Shown piece after piece: positions 10,524 through 19,396 of a stretch of 64,000 nt of DNA. Source of the DNA: Niabella beijingensis (GTDB lineage Bacteria; Bacteroidota; Bacteroidia; Chitinophagales; Chitinophagaceae); contig NZ_JAIQDI010000002.1 in the NCBI RefSeq assembly GCF_020034665.1, positions 496,001 to 560,000 on the forward strand, given 5' to 3'. Every line of letters begins with the position of its first letter. Within the stretch, counting starts at the first letter, position 1. A program made the translations under genes and the position numbers. The notes under the pieces were generated by a model. The model made no database searches. It saw only the letters and a program-made list of their open reading frames with translations, and was not told where the DNA came from.

Positions 10524-10790
10524 TTAGGGGAGCGGGTTTCCTTTATAGGTAACCGAATCGGTTTGGTGCTGCTGCCAGCAATGCCTGTTGTGGAAACCGG
10601 CATTGCCGTTCCTGAACCGGAAAAAGAAAATGTTTGACGCAATAAAGCCGACCAGTAACAGTATTGCAGCTACCCGGGCAAGGGTGGAAAGCGTTTTATT
10701 GGTGGCAAAGGATCCGAAAATATATCCGATGACCAGTACAAAACAGGCGATCAGGAGCAAACGGCTGATGATGAAAAGTGTAATAAACAT
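10524..10790 (-). CDS. Small two-helix membrane protein
   Basis: This 89-residue reading frame starts at an ATG giving MFITLFIISRLLLIACFVL. It has two strongly hydrophobic helices (residues 2-25 and 36-58) separated by a short polar loop, then a basic, polar tail. The frame is open further upstream, but that part does not look like protein. No family is recognised. It sits between the ABC exporter genes and the histidine kinase, all on the minus strand, and could belong to the signalling pair by position. The tail composition leaves some doubt about the exact end. Confidence 0.5.
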   Translation of the reverse strand: MFITLFIISRLLLIACFVLVIGYIFGSFATNKTLSTLARVAAILLLVGFIASNIFFFRFRNGNAGFHNRHCWQQHQTDSVTYKGNPLP

Positions 10791-10944
10791 AACTTTTGTT
10801 TTTAGGGGTTCGTAAAAACTACTCTCACAGTAAGCGTTCAAGTAGCATTGCAAAACAAAAGTAGACCGCCCGGGCTGCGATAATATTGCTGTGTAGACCA
10901 AGTCCGGAATTGTTGCGACGAAAAAGGTGCTGAGGAAAAGAACA

Positions 10945-12069
10945 TCAGGACGCCGACGGTTCGGATCTGTAATAAGCGGCTGCAAAAAGAGGGATGGCGA
11001 GTAAGATAAACAGGAGGCTCACAGACAGCATGCCCGCGGTCATCATCAGGGCATAGCCGGCAAAGAAAAGCAGCAGCAGTATTTTTATGAAATGCCGGAG
11101 TGCCATTTGTTTTATAAAACTGATACTCACCAGCAGCAGTGGCGCCGAAACCGCATACAGCCCGAATGCAACGGCATTACTATGGCTGATAAAGACCGGG
11201 GAAAGCAGCTGCAACAATACGAGGTCCGGCATCAGGAGTACCATACAGCAGCCTGCATATACGAGAAAGCGTTCCGTGAGCCGCACAGGCAACCCTCTGT
11301 AGAAGGATAAATACTGATCTTCATATCTTCTGAGACGGTTGATAAATACACCATTAGCCAGTACACCAAAGCTGAAAAGCAAAAAAGTAAACCGGAGATC
11401 GTCCTGACCGGTCTCGTTATTCTTCAATACAAAGTACAGAAAGGTACATGTATATAGCTTGACACCCGTCCATGCTAATTTTTGGGTCTTGAAAACCGAT
11501 CGGATAAGGATCGCTGCGTACCGGAAAGCGGTGCCGGGGAGCTTATCCGTCAGTCGCGTATGGAGCAGGAAGACCTTTCGCTCCGGGTGCTCCAGCAGCC
11601 AGACATGCCAGGCCGGCAGCAGCAGGCACAGTGCTGTAATAAAAAGAATGACAATAAAGGTGGCTGGGTACAGGTGCAGGAAAACCCCTTCCGTTATGAC
11701 CAAAAGAATATAAAAGGTCATAGGCAGCAGCAGGATAAAGTTGGTAAAAAAGAAAAGGGAATAGCGGCTGTACCACGACCGGTTTTTGAAAATGGTCATA
11801 AACTGATAGGCGGGCTGCTGCAGGTGCTGGCTTATAAAAACAGCACATTTGCGGGCATAAAGGGTCCACAGTACCAATGCCGCAGCAAAGAACGGTTTGA
11901 TGCTTAAGAGCGCTTTTATAAGCCCGTAATGATAACGGAAAAGCCCGGCGCCATCTACGGTTCCGATAATGAAAAAGAACAGGGTGAAAACGAAAACAAA
12001 AGTAGCTGCGTTCTCCCTGTAAAAGGGTTTTACGAACGACTTATAAAATATACGGAACACGGGCTTCAA
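10945..12069 (-). CDS. ABC transporter permease, multi-spanning
   Basis: This 374-residue protein is almost wholly hydrophobic with about ten predicted membrane helices and no soluble domain. It overlaps the upstream ATP-binding protein gene by 4 bp (TTGA: TGA stop and TTG start share bases). That makes it the membrane partner of a two-gene ABC exporter of the ABC-2 type. The TTG start is dictated by the overlap; a GTG three codons later is an alternative. The cargo is unknown. Confidence 0.75.
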   Translation of the reverse strand: MKPVFRIFYKSFVKPFYRENAATFVFVFTLFFFIIGTVDGAGLFRYHYGLIKALLSIKPFFAAALVLWTLYARKCAVFISQHLQQPAYQFMTIFKNRSWYSRYSLFFFTNFILLLPMTFYILLVITEGVFLHLYPATFIVILFITALCLLLPAWHVWLLEHPERKVFLLHTRLTDKLPGTAFRYAAILIRSVFKTQKLAWTGVKLYTCTFLYFVLKNNETGQDDLRFTFLLFSFGVLANGVFINRLRRYEDQYLSFYRGLPVRLTERFLVYAGCCMVLLMPDLVLLQLLSPVFISHSNAVAFGLYAVSAPLLLVSISFIKQMALRHFIKILLLLFFAGYALMMTAGMLSVSLLFILLAIPLFAAAYYRSEPSAS

Positions 12070-12692
12070 TGGGTTATGGTTTTGTTCTGTACCGTTAAAA
12101 TGCGCATCCGGGGCAACAGCAGCTGCCCCGGTTCCTGGTGCGAGCTCAGGATAAATGTGGTGCCGGTTTCCCGGTGCCGTTCAAGGATCAGTTGCTCCAG
12201 CCGCCGGCAGGCAGCTGTATCTAAAGTGATAAAAGGCTCATCCAGCAAAACCAGGTCTGCCGGGCCTGTGAAGGCCAGTATTAAAGACAGCTTTTTTAGC
12301 ATTCCTGCGGAATAGGTGCCCACTTTACCGGGAAGATAAGTGCCGGCATCAAAAAGGTGAACAAGCGCTTCTGTATCGGCAGGCGTTGCTTTCCGGACCT
12401 TCCGGTATAATGCGATCAGTTCCGACCCGGTTAAAAAATCCGGATACAACGGTTCCGCCTCGGCCCAGCTGACCTGTTGCCGGTAGGCGAAGGGCGCAGC
12501 TTTTTGCGAAATGCCGTTCAGCCGGATATCGCCGTCGAAGGGGATCAGCGCCGCCGCCATTTTTAAAAAGGTTGTTTTACCCGTACCGTTCGCTCCCTGT
12601 ATCCAGTAGATACCCTTTGTGAGCTGAAGGGAGGAGCTGTCGAGTATAAGCTGCCGGTGATAGCGCTTTACAATATGTGTACATTCCAGCAT
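12066..12692 (-). CDS. ABC transporter ATP-binding protein
   Basis: A single nucleotide-binding domain of about 208 residues. It shows Walker A GANGTGKTT, an ABC signature in the form YSAGMLKK rather than LSGGQ, Walker B LVLLDEPF, and the switch His in ILSSHQE. The signature variant is common in ABC-2 exporters. The frame begins at a TTG (12707), but the ATG at 12692 gives the normal opening MLECTHIVKRY. Translationally coupled to the permease gene. The conservation of the P-loop and DEP motif indicates an active ATPase. Confidence 0.9.
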   Translation of the reverse strand: MLECTHIVKRYHRQLILDSSSLQLTKGIYWIQGANGTGKTTFLKMAAALIPFDGDIRLNGISQKAAPFAYRQQVSWAEAEPLYPDFLTGSELIALYRKVRKATPADTEALVHLFDAGTYLPGKVGTYSAGMLKKLSLILAFTGPADLVLLDEPFITLDTAACRRLEQLILERHRETGTTFILSSHQEPGQLLLPRMRILTVQNKTITH

Positions 12693-12760
12693 GCAGTTAT
12701 CATTCAAGTGCCACCGAAATTATCGAATTCTGTTGCTAAGGAATGTTAATGTTTTTTCAT

Positions 12761-12794
12761 AAAAAAAGACCGCCCTGTCCGGACAGTCTTTTTT
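12761..12794. terminator. Bidirectional terminator between lytic transglycosylase and ABC genes
   Basis: A-run and T-run flank a stem AAGAC/GTCTT and TGTCC/GGACA, with a 5-nt bulge on one side. Positioned 19 bp after the stop of the minus-strand transglycosylase gene. Confidence 0.75.
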
Positions 12795-12812
12795 ATCGAA
12801 CCGTTTTTATTT

Positions 12813-13856
12813 TTAATTTCTGTATTCCGGGTTGATCAGCATCTGGATGGACTCATTCAGCATTTCATTTTTCTTTTCCAGGAAAAGATCTACTTTTTCT
12901 TCCGGAAGTTTCAACTGATAAGTGGAGTTGGATGCCAGTACTTTGTCGAGACTGGGGTTCAGCTTATTGAAGTCTGTTACGCTCATGTCGAGGTATTTGG
13001 CAATGGCTTTGGAATTAAAGCGTCCGCTGATGGTCTGTACCTTCACATTCTGCTGCGTGGACTCGTCCTTAACCGTCTTCATCATTGCCAGCGCCTGCTC
13101 GCGTGAAACGGTGGTTACGCCACCCTGGCCTTCCATGATGTAATGGGTGGCAATGAATTTTTTTACATGGTTGCGGCTTTCCGCAGGCAGGTAATACTGG
13201 AGGTCCCAGAAATCATTGCTTCCCGCTTTGTTGATTGCCGAATTTACACGGCCCGGTCCGCAGTTATACGCTGCTACAACCAGCAGCCAGTCGTTATAGA
13301 TATTAAAGAGATAATTCAGGTATTTGCTGGCAGCCCTGGTGCTTTTCAGATAATCGGTCCGCTCATCCCTTCCGCGTGAAACGTTCAGTCCCAGTCCGCG
13401 TGCTGTTCCCGGCATAAATTGCCAGGGCCCCACGGCTCCGGCCCAGGAAACCAGGTTGGCACGCAGGTGTGATTCGATCACCGCCAGGTATTTTAATTCT
13501 TTGGGAATACCGTTCTGGGAAAGTACATCATCCATCATGTCAAAATAGGGGCGGGCCCATGTTTTGAGTTCATTCAGTTCCCGTGCATTCCGGTCGATAT
13601 AGTCTTTAACAAAGCTGATCGCTTTGGGATTTAAATGTTCGGTTTTGATGCCTTTGAATGTAGCCGTTTTGAGCTCCGCTTTTTCAAAAAGATCTTTAAA
13701 GCCTGCTTTCGGATCAGCTTTAACCAGTTGCTCTTCGGGAGCAGCCGGTGCAGCGGCTGTTTCTTTTACAGGGCTCAGCTGTGCATGTGCAGCCGTAAGG
13801 GTACACAGGGACACCAGGGTGCTGCCGATGAAAACAGTCAACTTATTTCTGGTCAT
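12813..13856 (-). CDS. Membrane-bound/periplasmic lytic transglycosylase, MltD/SLT type
   Basis: This enzyme cleaves peptidoglycan between MurNAc and GlcNAc to give 1,6-anhydroMurNAc. A signal peptide (residues 1-26, ending AHA) is followed by a linker and the SLT domain with catalytic Glu128 in AVIESHL, then AGAVGPWQFMPGTA and VAAYNCGPGRVN. The C-terminal 75 residues look like one degenerate LysM-like module (FNSKAIAKYLDMSVTDFNKLNPSL), shorter than the multi-LysM tail of E. coli MltD. The gene stands alone between gatA and the ABC exporter. Confidence 0.92.
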   Translation of the reverse strand: MTRNKLTVFIGSTLVSLCTLTAAHAQLSPVKETAAAPAAPEEQLVKADPKAGFKDLFEKAELKTATFKGIKTEHLNPKAISFVKDYIDRNARELNELKTWARPYFDMMDDVLSQNGIPKELKYLAVIESHLRANLVSWAGAVGPWQFMPGTARGLGLNVSRGRDERTDYLKSTRAASKYLNYLFNIYNDWLLVVAAYNCGPGRVNSAINKAGSNDFWDLQYYLPAESRNHVKKFIATHYIMEGQGGVTTVSREQALAMMKTVKDESTQQNVKVQTISGRFNSKAIAKYLDMSVTDFNKLNPSLDKVLASNSTYQLKLPEEKVDLFLEKKNEMLNESIQMLINPEYRN

Positions 13857-13918
13857 TATTTTTCTGTCGTGTTTTAATAATTAATAGTTTATAAAAAACG
13901 CAGTCTGGAGTGTAAGCT

Positions 13919-15355
13919 TTAAAATAACGATTCCGTAGCTAAATTATTGTTGCTAAAAGAGAGCAAAGATAGCTCATTAAAAGGAGCTGCCATTAACTGG
14001 ACGCCGAAAGGCATCTGGTGGGTTGGATGGGTGAAAAGAGGAAGTGAAATGGCGGGGATACCCGTAAGGTTAGCCATAACGGTGTAGATATCAGCAATAT
14101 ACATGGCGATCGGATCCTGGGCCTTTTCACCGATCTTAAAAGCCACAGAAGGAGCCGTTGGCAGGCAGATAAAGTCGAACTCCTTGAAAATCAGTTGTAA
14201 ATTATTTGTTAAAATTCTTCTTACCTTTTGGGCCTGGGTAAAGTAGGCATCATAGTAACCGGAGCTGAGGACAAAGTTGCCAAGAAGGATCCTTCGTTTT
14301 ACTTCCTTGCCAAACCCTTCTGAACGGTTCTTTTTATAAAAACCATCCAGTTCTTCGCGGGCGGCTTCGGGGGAACGGTAGCCATATTTGACACCATCAA
14401 AGCGCGACAGGTTAGAAGAGGCTTCGGCTGTGGTGAGGACATAGTAGGTGGGAACGATATAATCCAGCAGATCAAAATGAACTGGGGTGACGGTATGCCC
14501 GGCAGCTTCCCATTTTCCCAGCTGGTCTTTGAGGGCTGCACTTATTTCCGGATCCAGGCTTTCGTGCTCCAGCGCTTCAGGAAAATAAGCGATCCTGTAG
14601 GTCGCATCCTTTTTCAGCGCTGCCGAATAAGCGGGTACCGGCTGTTGCGACACGGTGCTGTCGAAATCATCTGCACCGGCAATTACTTCCAGCACCAGCG
14701 CTGTGTCGGGTATGGTGCGTGCAAAGATGCCGATCTGATCAAAAGAAGAAGCATAGGCAATCAGCCCGTAACGGGATACACGCCCGTAGGTAGGTTTTAA
14801 CCCGATGATACCACAGAAGTCAGCAGGCTGACGTACCGATCCGCCGGTGTCACTGCCCAGTGATACCATACTAAGGCCGGCCTGTACTGCCACTGCGGAG
14901 CCGCCGGAGGAGCCCCCCGGGATACGGGTTTCGTCGGCAGCATTCAGCACTTTGCCATAAACAGAATGCTCATTGGTGGAACCCATGGCAAATTCATCAC
15001 AGTTGACACGGCCGATGATAATGGCACCTGCTTCCAGCAGCCGTTCCACGGCAGTTGCAGAAAAAACGGCGGTAAATCCTTCCAGGATCTTTGAAGCGGC
15101 TGTTACTGCATGGTCTTTATGGCAGATCACGTCCTTCAGGGCTACGATAACACCATGCAGCTTTCCCTGGGGGGCAGTCATTGCATCCAGTTCTTCTGCA
15201 CGTTGCAGTGCCTCTGCGGCATATACCTCAATAAATGCGTTGAGATGTTGATGGGCTTCGATCTTTTCCAGGTAGTGCGCAACCGTGGCCTTACAGGTAG
15301 TTTCCCCGTTCAGCAGCTGGGTTTGGTACCGGGCAATAGAAATAAAATCCTGCAA
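13919..15355 (-). CDS. gatA: Aspartyl/glutamyl-tRNA amidotransferase subunit A
   Basis: GatA is the glutaminase subunit of GatCAB, releasing ammonia to convert misacylated Glu-tRNA(Gln) or Asp-tRNA(Asn). The amidase Ser-cisSer-Lys triad is visible as Lys74 (VALKDV), Ser149 (PGGSSGGSA) and Ser173 (GSDTGGSVR). The 478-residue length is typical. No ATG is available, so TTG at 15355 is the likely start (LQDFISIARY). gatB and gatC are not in this window. TatA lies upstream on the same strand, 50 bp away, and the two may be cotranscribed. Confidence 0.95.
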   Translation of the reverse strand: MQDFISIARYQTQLLNGETTCKATVAHYLEKIEAHQHLNAFIEVYAAEALQRAEELDAMTAPQGKLHGVIVALKDVICHKDHAVTAASKILEGFTAVFSATAVERLLEAGAIIIGRVNCDEFAMGSTNEHSVYGKVLNAADETRIPGGSSGGSAVAVQAGLSMVSLGSDTGGSVRQPADFCGIIGLKPTYGRVSRYGLIAYASSFDQIGIFARTIPDTALVLEVIAGADDFDSTVSQQPVPAYSAALKKDATYRIAYFPEALEHESLDPEISAALKDQLGKWEAAGHTVTPVHFDLLDYIVPTYYVLTTAEASSNLSRFDGVKYGYRSPEAAREELDGFYKKNRSEGFGKEVKRRILLGNFVLSSGYYDAYFTQAQKVRRILTNNLQLIFKEFDFICLPTAPSVAFKIGEKAQDPIAMYIADIYTVMANLTGIPAISLPLFTHPTHQMPFGVQLMAAPFNELSLLSFSNNNLATESLF

Positions 15356-15405
15356 AAGAAAACAGCTTTTGTAGTCAGATGTAAAAAATAAAAATAAACC
15401 GGGTC

Positions 15406-15633
15406 TTATTCCTGAGTGGAAGCGGGTCTTTTAGGCTCGGATGAAATGGTATTGGCGCTTTCCTCGATCTCCCGCTTTACATTATCCTTCGCATCGTTAA
15501 ATTCACGCACCCCTTTACCCAGTCCTCTCATTAATTCAGGGATTTTACGGCCTCCGAATAACAACAGCACAATAACCATTATGATAATGATCTCGTTTGT
15601 ACCCAACGCACCCAATAATTGAAAATTTGCCAT
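15406..15633 (-). CDS. tatA: Sec-independent protein translocase subunit TatA
   Basis: This 75-residue protein has the family plan: a short N-terminal membrane helix ([15 protein letters not shown]), the hinge [19 protein letters not shown] with its amphipathic helix, and a charged tail. TatA oligomers form the membrane pore for folded Tat substrates. tatC is not adjacent. A TAnnTTTG promoter box lies 21 bp upstream. Confidence 0.95.
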   Translation of the reverse strand: MANFQLLGALGTNEIIIIMVIVLLLFGGRKIPELMRGLGKGVREFNDAKDNVKREIEESANTISSEPKRPASTQE

Positions 15634-15653
15634 GATTTGTAAAAATTAAAGTT

Positions 15654-15661
15654 CAAATATA
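15654..15661 (-). promoter_or_regulatory. Promoter -7 box for tatA
   Basis: On the minus strand TATATTTG fits TAnnTTTG, 21 bp before the tatA start. The remaining sequence between this and the L19 terminator (15662-15928) holds nothing I can call; a 64-codon plus-strand frame there runs through the terminator and is dismissed. Confidence 0.55.
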
Positions 15662-15928
15662 CACTTTGTATCGTAATCTGAACGGTGAAATATAAGATTG
15701 AAGAATTCCTAAAATTATTACGCCAAAAAACCACAATTGTTTTGAAAATGGCAGGAGATTTTTGATAATTTTTATCGGTGGCGCAAATTCGGTTTATCTG
15801 GTTAAAAGACGCTTATGGGAATCTGATCGGGCTGTCGAGATAAAGCCGGCGCGGCAATCGCAGGTCTATGTCCATGATAAACAATCGTGTAATCCGCCGG
15901 ATGGAGCGTATTTTCTGTTTCAAAAGAA

Positions 15929-15950
15929 AAGTCCCGCATTTGCGGGACTT
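15929..15950 (-). terminator. Terminator of rplS
   Basis: AAGTCCCGCA pairs with its complement (TGCGGGACTT) across a 2-nt loop, and on the minus strand the stem is followed by a T-rich tract (TTTTCTTTTG). It lies 29 bp past the L19 stop. Confidence 0.85.
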
Positions 15951-15978
15951 CCCTGAAAATATCAGTACAGCAGCAGTA

Positions 15979-16368
15979 TTATGCCTGTGCTTGTTTCTTT
16001 TTGCCTTCAGTAGCAACGGCCATACGTTTTTCACGGATGCGGGCACTTTTACCAAAACGCTCTCTCTGATAGAACAGCTTGGCACGGCGCACCTGGCCTA
16101 CTTTGTTTAAAACGATAGAGTCAATATTGGGAGAGGTGAAGGGGAACAACCGCTCAACACCGATACCATCGGAGATCTTTCTTACAGTAAAAGTAGCAGT
16201 GCTGCCTTTTCCCTGTTTTTTTATCACATCTCCTTTAAAAGACTGGATCCGCTCTTTGTTTCCTTCAATGATCTTATAGTTGACAGTGATATTATCACCG
16301 GCTTTGAAAGCAGGGAACGTCTTTTTGGAAGTCAGTTGTTCGTGTACGAAATCTATAGCGCTGCTCAT
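15979..16368 (-). CDS. rplS: 50S ribosomal protein L19
   Basis: This 129-residue protein contains the L19 hallmarks [13 protein letters not shown], the [12 protein letters not shown] segment, and [18 protein letters not shown] followed by [12 protein letters not shown]. It sits at the 30S-50S interface. The gene is monocistronic: it has a full promoter upstream (TTTG and TAnnTTTG boxes) and its own terminator. The Lys/Gln-rich C-terminal extension is ordinary. Confidence 0.97.
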   Translation of the reverse strand: MSSAIDFVHEQLTSKKTFPAFKAGDNITVNYKIIEGNKERIQSFKGDVIKKQGKGSTATFTVRKISDGIGVERLFPFTSPNIDSIVLNKVGQVRRAKLFYQRERFGKSARIREKRMAVATEGKKKQAQA

Positions 16369-16408
16369 AACTCTGAATTTTAAATCCCGATTTTTTATTA
16401 CCGGGATG

Positions 16409-16440
16409 CAAAGGTAGCAAGGAAATCACTATTTTCCAAA
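16409..16440 (-). promoter_or_regulatory. Full Bacteroidota-type promoter of rplS
   Basis: On the minus strand, TTTG (16440-16437), a 20-nt spacer, and TACCTTTG (16416-16409) match the -33/-7 consensus of the primary sigma factor. The start codon lies 40 bp downstream. Confidence 0.75.
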
Positions 16441-16470
16441 AAAAAGACAGGATATTGCTATTGCCGCGGT

Positions 16471-17703
16471 TTACAGCCGCTTTAACATGTCAACTGTCTG
16501 ACTTTCAATAGAATCCTTCCGCTTCTTTATCGCCTTTCTGCCAAAAAGAAGGATGCAGAGCGCTGTAAATGCACAGAATGCCATAATGCCGCCCATGGGT
16601 ACGGCAGTTTCATTATGGAAAATACTGACCAATACGGTGCTCAGGGCGCCCACCGCCATCTGAATACAGCCCAGCAGGGCTGAGGCGCTGCCGGCGTTTT
16701 CCCGGAACGGTGCGATGGCCAGGGCAGATGCATTCGGAAACGTAAATCCCTGGCAGGCCAGGAAGATGCAGCAAAGTATGATACTGCTGTATAGTCCCCA
16801 CCAGTTCAGGGCAAACCCCGCAAAAAGCAGCAGACCGGCCAGGGTCTGGAAACTGACCGCCCGTGGAATGATGTATTCACTTGTGCGGACACGCAAAATG
16901 CGGGCATTGATCTGTGTGGCAGCCACCAGCCCGGCCGCAACAATGGTAAAGATCCAGCCGTACACCTGCTCGCTTACGCCGAAGAGCTCCATAAATACAT
17001 GCGGGGATCCTGCGATATAAGCATACAGCCCAGCGGCCGTAAAGGATCCCGCAAGGGCGTAGGTAACAAACTGCTGCTCCTTAAACACGGTTCCGAACTT
17101 ACCCAGGATGGATCTTGGATACAACGAATAATGCGGGTCGGGCTTTTTCGATTCCGGCAACAGAAAAATGACCATACCAAGAATAACCGCACCTATGGTT
17201 CCCAATACCATAAATATGGACTGCCATCCAAAGGCAGCTGCCAGATAGCCGCCGAGCGTGGGGGCAATGATAGGAGAGACGCCTACTACCAGCATAAGCA
17301 GGGAAAATATTTTGGCATTTTCAGTTACATCAAAGAGGTCCCTCACGATGGCCCGGGAAGCCACCATACCTACACAACCGCCGATCGCCTGCAGAAAACG
17401 CAGCCCGATCAGCATTTCAATGGAAGTGGCAAACACACAGCCGAACGAAGCCAGTATGTACAGTGCCATGCCGATGTATAATGGTCGTTTACGGCCGTAT
17501 TTGTCCAGCAACGGACCATATAATAATTGCCCTACAGAGATACCAACAAAAAAACCGGAGAGGGTGAGTGACACCTTGCTGACATCTGTATGCAGGTCTT
17601 TTGCTATATCCGGAAAGCCGGGAAGGTACATGTCGATGGAAAAAGGGCCGATAGCAGACAGTAAACCTAGAATCAATAAACGGATAAACCTTTGCTCCTT
17701 CAT
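16471..17703 (-). CDS. MFS drug efflux transporter, Bcr/CflA family
   Basis: About 12 membrane helices in 410 residues with an opening IGPFSIDMYLPGFPDIA, typical of Bcr/CflA proteins, and the MFS motif A GPLLDKYGRKRPLYIG between helices 2 and 3. RFLQAIGGCVGMVASRAIVRD matches helix 4 of this family. It likely exports drugs or small metabolites by proton antiport. The promoter box lies only 11 bp from the ATG, so the transcript leader should be just a few bases. Confidence 0.9.
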   Translation of the reverse strand: MKEQRFIRLLILGLLSAIGPFSIDMYLPGFPDIAKDLHTDVSKVSLTLSGFFVGISVGQLLYGPLLDKYGRKRPLYIGMALYILASFGCVFATSIEMLIGLRFLQAIGGCVGMVASRAIVRDLFDVTENAKIFSLLMLVVGVSPIIAPTLGGYLAAAFGWQSIFMVLGTIGAVILGMVIFLLPESKKPDPHYSLYPRSILGKFGTVFKEQQFVTYALAGSFTAAGLYAYIAGSPHVFMELFGVSEQVYGWIFTIVAAGLVAATQINARILRVRTSEYIIPRAVSFQTLAGLLLFAGFALNWWGLYSSIILCCIFLACQGFTFPNASALAIAPFRENAGSASALLGCIQMAVGALSTVLVSIFHNETAVPMGGIMAFCAFTALCILLFGRKAIKKRKDSIESQTVDMLKRL

Positions 17704-17713
17704 AAATCAGGAG

Positions 17714-17721
17714 CAAAGGTA
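17714..17721 (-). promoter_or_regulatory. Promoter -7 box for the MFS pump, near-leaderless
   Basis: TACCTTTG on the minus strand ends 10 nt before the start codon. With transcription starting 5-7 nt after the box, only a few untranslated bases would remain. Confidence 0.55.
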
Positions 17722-17776
17722 AGGCTAAGGTTATGGAAATGGAAGATTAAGTTATAGTAAACCAACTGCTGTCCTG

Positions 17777-18397
17777 CTAAAACATAACACTGAATCCGAC
17801 ACCGAGTGTGTTGAGCGGGCTGCCGCTTAAACTGGTTTTTGCTGAAAAGGTTTCTTCTGTTTTTGTTGAGGTATCGTTATTTTTTGTACTGTTTTTTGCA
17901 TAGCTCACTGCAAGGATATTGGGCAGCATCAGTTCGATATTTGCCCAGTCGAGGACTTTGTAAGACAGTCCGGGAGTAAAGCCCAGACCCACAACATTCT
18001 GACGGGTATGGGCACTATTTGACGGCATCTTTAAATCGGAGCTGCTATAACCCAGTGAGGATTCTCCAAATAAAGAGAAGTCGTTACCCAAGGATTTATA
18101 AAGCCGGTTGAATACACCAGCAGAGAAACCCGATTGCTCCGAAGTTGCTTCACCATCCCGGTTTTTTTGTTTTAAAAATAAGTAGCCTCCCTGCACTCCC
18201 CATATTACCCCGGAGGTGAATGCGTGACCCGCTTTAAGCTGAAATGTTCCGATACGTCCGCTGCCGGAGGACTCGTACTGGTTGTTGTTAAAGTAAATAT
18301 TTCCGCCGATCAGGTTCGTGCCTTTGTCGGCCTGTGCTGTTGAAATGATATGGAAACAAAAAAGTGCAAGGGCGGTAATGAATAATTCTTTTTTCAT
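17777..18397 (-). CDS. Outer-membrane beta-barrel protein, paralogue 1
   Basis: This 206-residue protein has a signal peptide (MKKELFITALALFCFHIISTAQA). It then shows alternating strands, beginning KGTNLIGGNIYFNNN and ending with a C-terminal aromatic strand LGVGFSVMF, as in small outer-membrane barrels. It is clearly a paralogue of the next gene upstream (18472-19086): both contain the same signature order GGxxxFN, AGxAF, VxWGVxG, FNRLYKxLGxDFxLxGExSL and the GFTPGxSYxVLDWAxxELxLPNI block. Function unknown; it may be a porin-like or structural barrel. Both genes also share the leader text next to the start codon. Confidence 0.75.
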   Translation of the reverse strand: MKKELFITALALFCFHIISTAQADKGTNLIGGNIYFNNNQYESSGSGRIGTFQLKAGHAFTSGVIWGVQGGYLFLKQKNRDGEATSEQSGFSAGVFNRLYKSLGNDFSLFGESSLGYSSSDLKMPSNSAHTRQNVVGLGFTPGLSYKVLDWANIELMLPNILAVSYAKNSTKNNDTSTKTEETFSAKTSLSGSPLNTLGVGFSVMF

Positions 18398-18471
18398 AAT
18401 TCAGTTTTTTAAATGGGATAAGTAATGAGATGCACAAATAGGTGCCTTGTGCCGGCATAGCCGATCTGGCA

Positions 18472-19086
18472 TCAGAACAGGATGTTGAAGCCAAGCGCTA
18501 AAAGATCAGCAGTGCTTCCGTTCAGACTGGTGCTTGCGCCAAAATTGGTATTCCTTTGCCGGGAGTCTCCTATAACCATCCGGTTTACCATATAGTTTGC
18601 CGTAACAATGTTGGGGAGTGAGAGTTCTAAATGTGCCCAGTCAAGCACCTGATAAGAAATGCCGGGAGTAAATCCGAGGCTCGTCTGGTCCGATGTAGGT
18701 CTGGCGCCTACAAAATCAGGCGAAGTGGCCATATGTGCATAAAACAAAGAGGTCTCTCCATAAAGGTAAAAGTCCTTTCCCAGGGGCTTGTACAGCCGGT
18801 TAAATAAACCCCCGCCGTAGGTGTGGCTTTTGCTGTAGGAAGTGCTGCCGGAAGCTTTGATATTGGAATATCCGAGAATTCCAAAAACGCCCCACACCAC
18901 ATTTTCAGAAAAAGCACGGCCTGCTTTTATACTAAAAGTCCCTCCGTTCATTTTTCCGGCAGTATCGTTTTTTATGGTATTAAACGACAGGTTCCCTCCG
19001 ATCAATGTGGATCCTTTTTTAATTTGAGCAGTTGCGCAAAAGTGACCGGCCAGCAACAGTGTTACCATGAGCAGTTTTGTCTTCAT
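18472..19086 (-). CDS. Outer-membrane beta-barrel protein, paralogue 2
   Basis: This 204-residue sister of the gene at 17777-18397 has a signal peptide (MKTKLLMVTLLLAGHFCATA) and the same strand pattern, ending LLALGFNILF. It has a TAnnTTTG promoter box 44 bp upstream and is first in the tandem pair, so the two are probably cotranscribed across a 74-bp gap. The pair diverged mainly in the loops, as expected of surface-exposed barrels after duplication. No function is recognised. Confidence 0.75.
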   Translation of the reverse strand: MKTKLLMVTLLLAGHFCATAQIKKGSTLIGGNLSFNTIKNDTAGKMNGGTFSIKAGRAFSENVVWGVFGILGYSNIKASGSTSYSKSHTYGGGLFNRLYKPLGKDFYLYGETSLFYAHMATSPDFVGARPTSDQTSLGFTPGISYQVLDWAHLELSLPNIVTANYMVNRMVIGDSRQRNTNFGASTSLNGSTADLLALGFNILF

Positions 19087-19129
19087 AATTCAGTTTTTAA
19101 AAGGTTATTGTCAATTTTTAATAAGGACT

Positions 19130-19137
19130 CAAAAGTA
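19130..19137 (-). promoter_or_regulatory. Promoter -7 box for the barrel gene pair
   Basis: TACTTTTG on the minus strand matches TAnnTTTG, 44 bp before the start codon at 19086. Confidence 0.5.
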
Positions 19138-19194
19138 AATGGAGACATTTAAACAGCAAACCGGTTTAACGATTGTTTATTACAAGGAAATGTA

Positions 19195-19343
19195 AAATAT
19201 GAGATGTGAGATTTGAGAAGTGAAAAGTGAGAAATAAAATGTGATCTTAAGTTTTAAATTACGGGTTTCACATTCCGGTTGATACGGGCCGAAAGCTGAT
19301 GACTGAATTCTCAAATCTCAATTTCCAAATCTCACTTCTCAAC
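19195..19343. repeat. Degenerate TCTCAAAT/ATTTGAGA intergenic repeats
   Basis: The gap 19138-19396 contains ATTTGAGAAGTGAAAAGTGAG-like units near 19201-19242 and the complementary-sense TCTCAAATCTCAATTTCC near 19308-19343. They could pair to form a long imperfect hairpin. The same family appears at 37731-37811 and 60600-60875. Nothing else is recognisable in this gap. Confidence 0.6.
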
Positions 19344-19396
19344 CCCCGGTTCCGATATTCTGCATGCTATATTATCTTTTAATTGTAAATTGAGCG

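Noticed and set aside
10308..10637. Plus-strand frame of 109 codons opposite the small membrane protein
   Set aside because: It crosses both hairpins and overlaps the minus-strand gene with clear membrane helices.
15762..15956. Plus-strand frame of 64 codons between tatA and rplS
   Set aside because: It runs through the rplS terminator hairpin and has no recognisable protein character or promoter.
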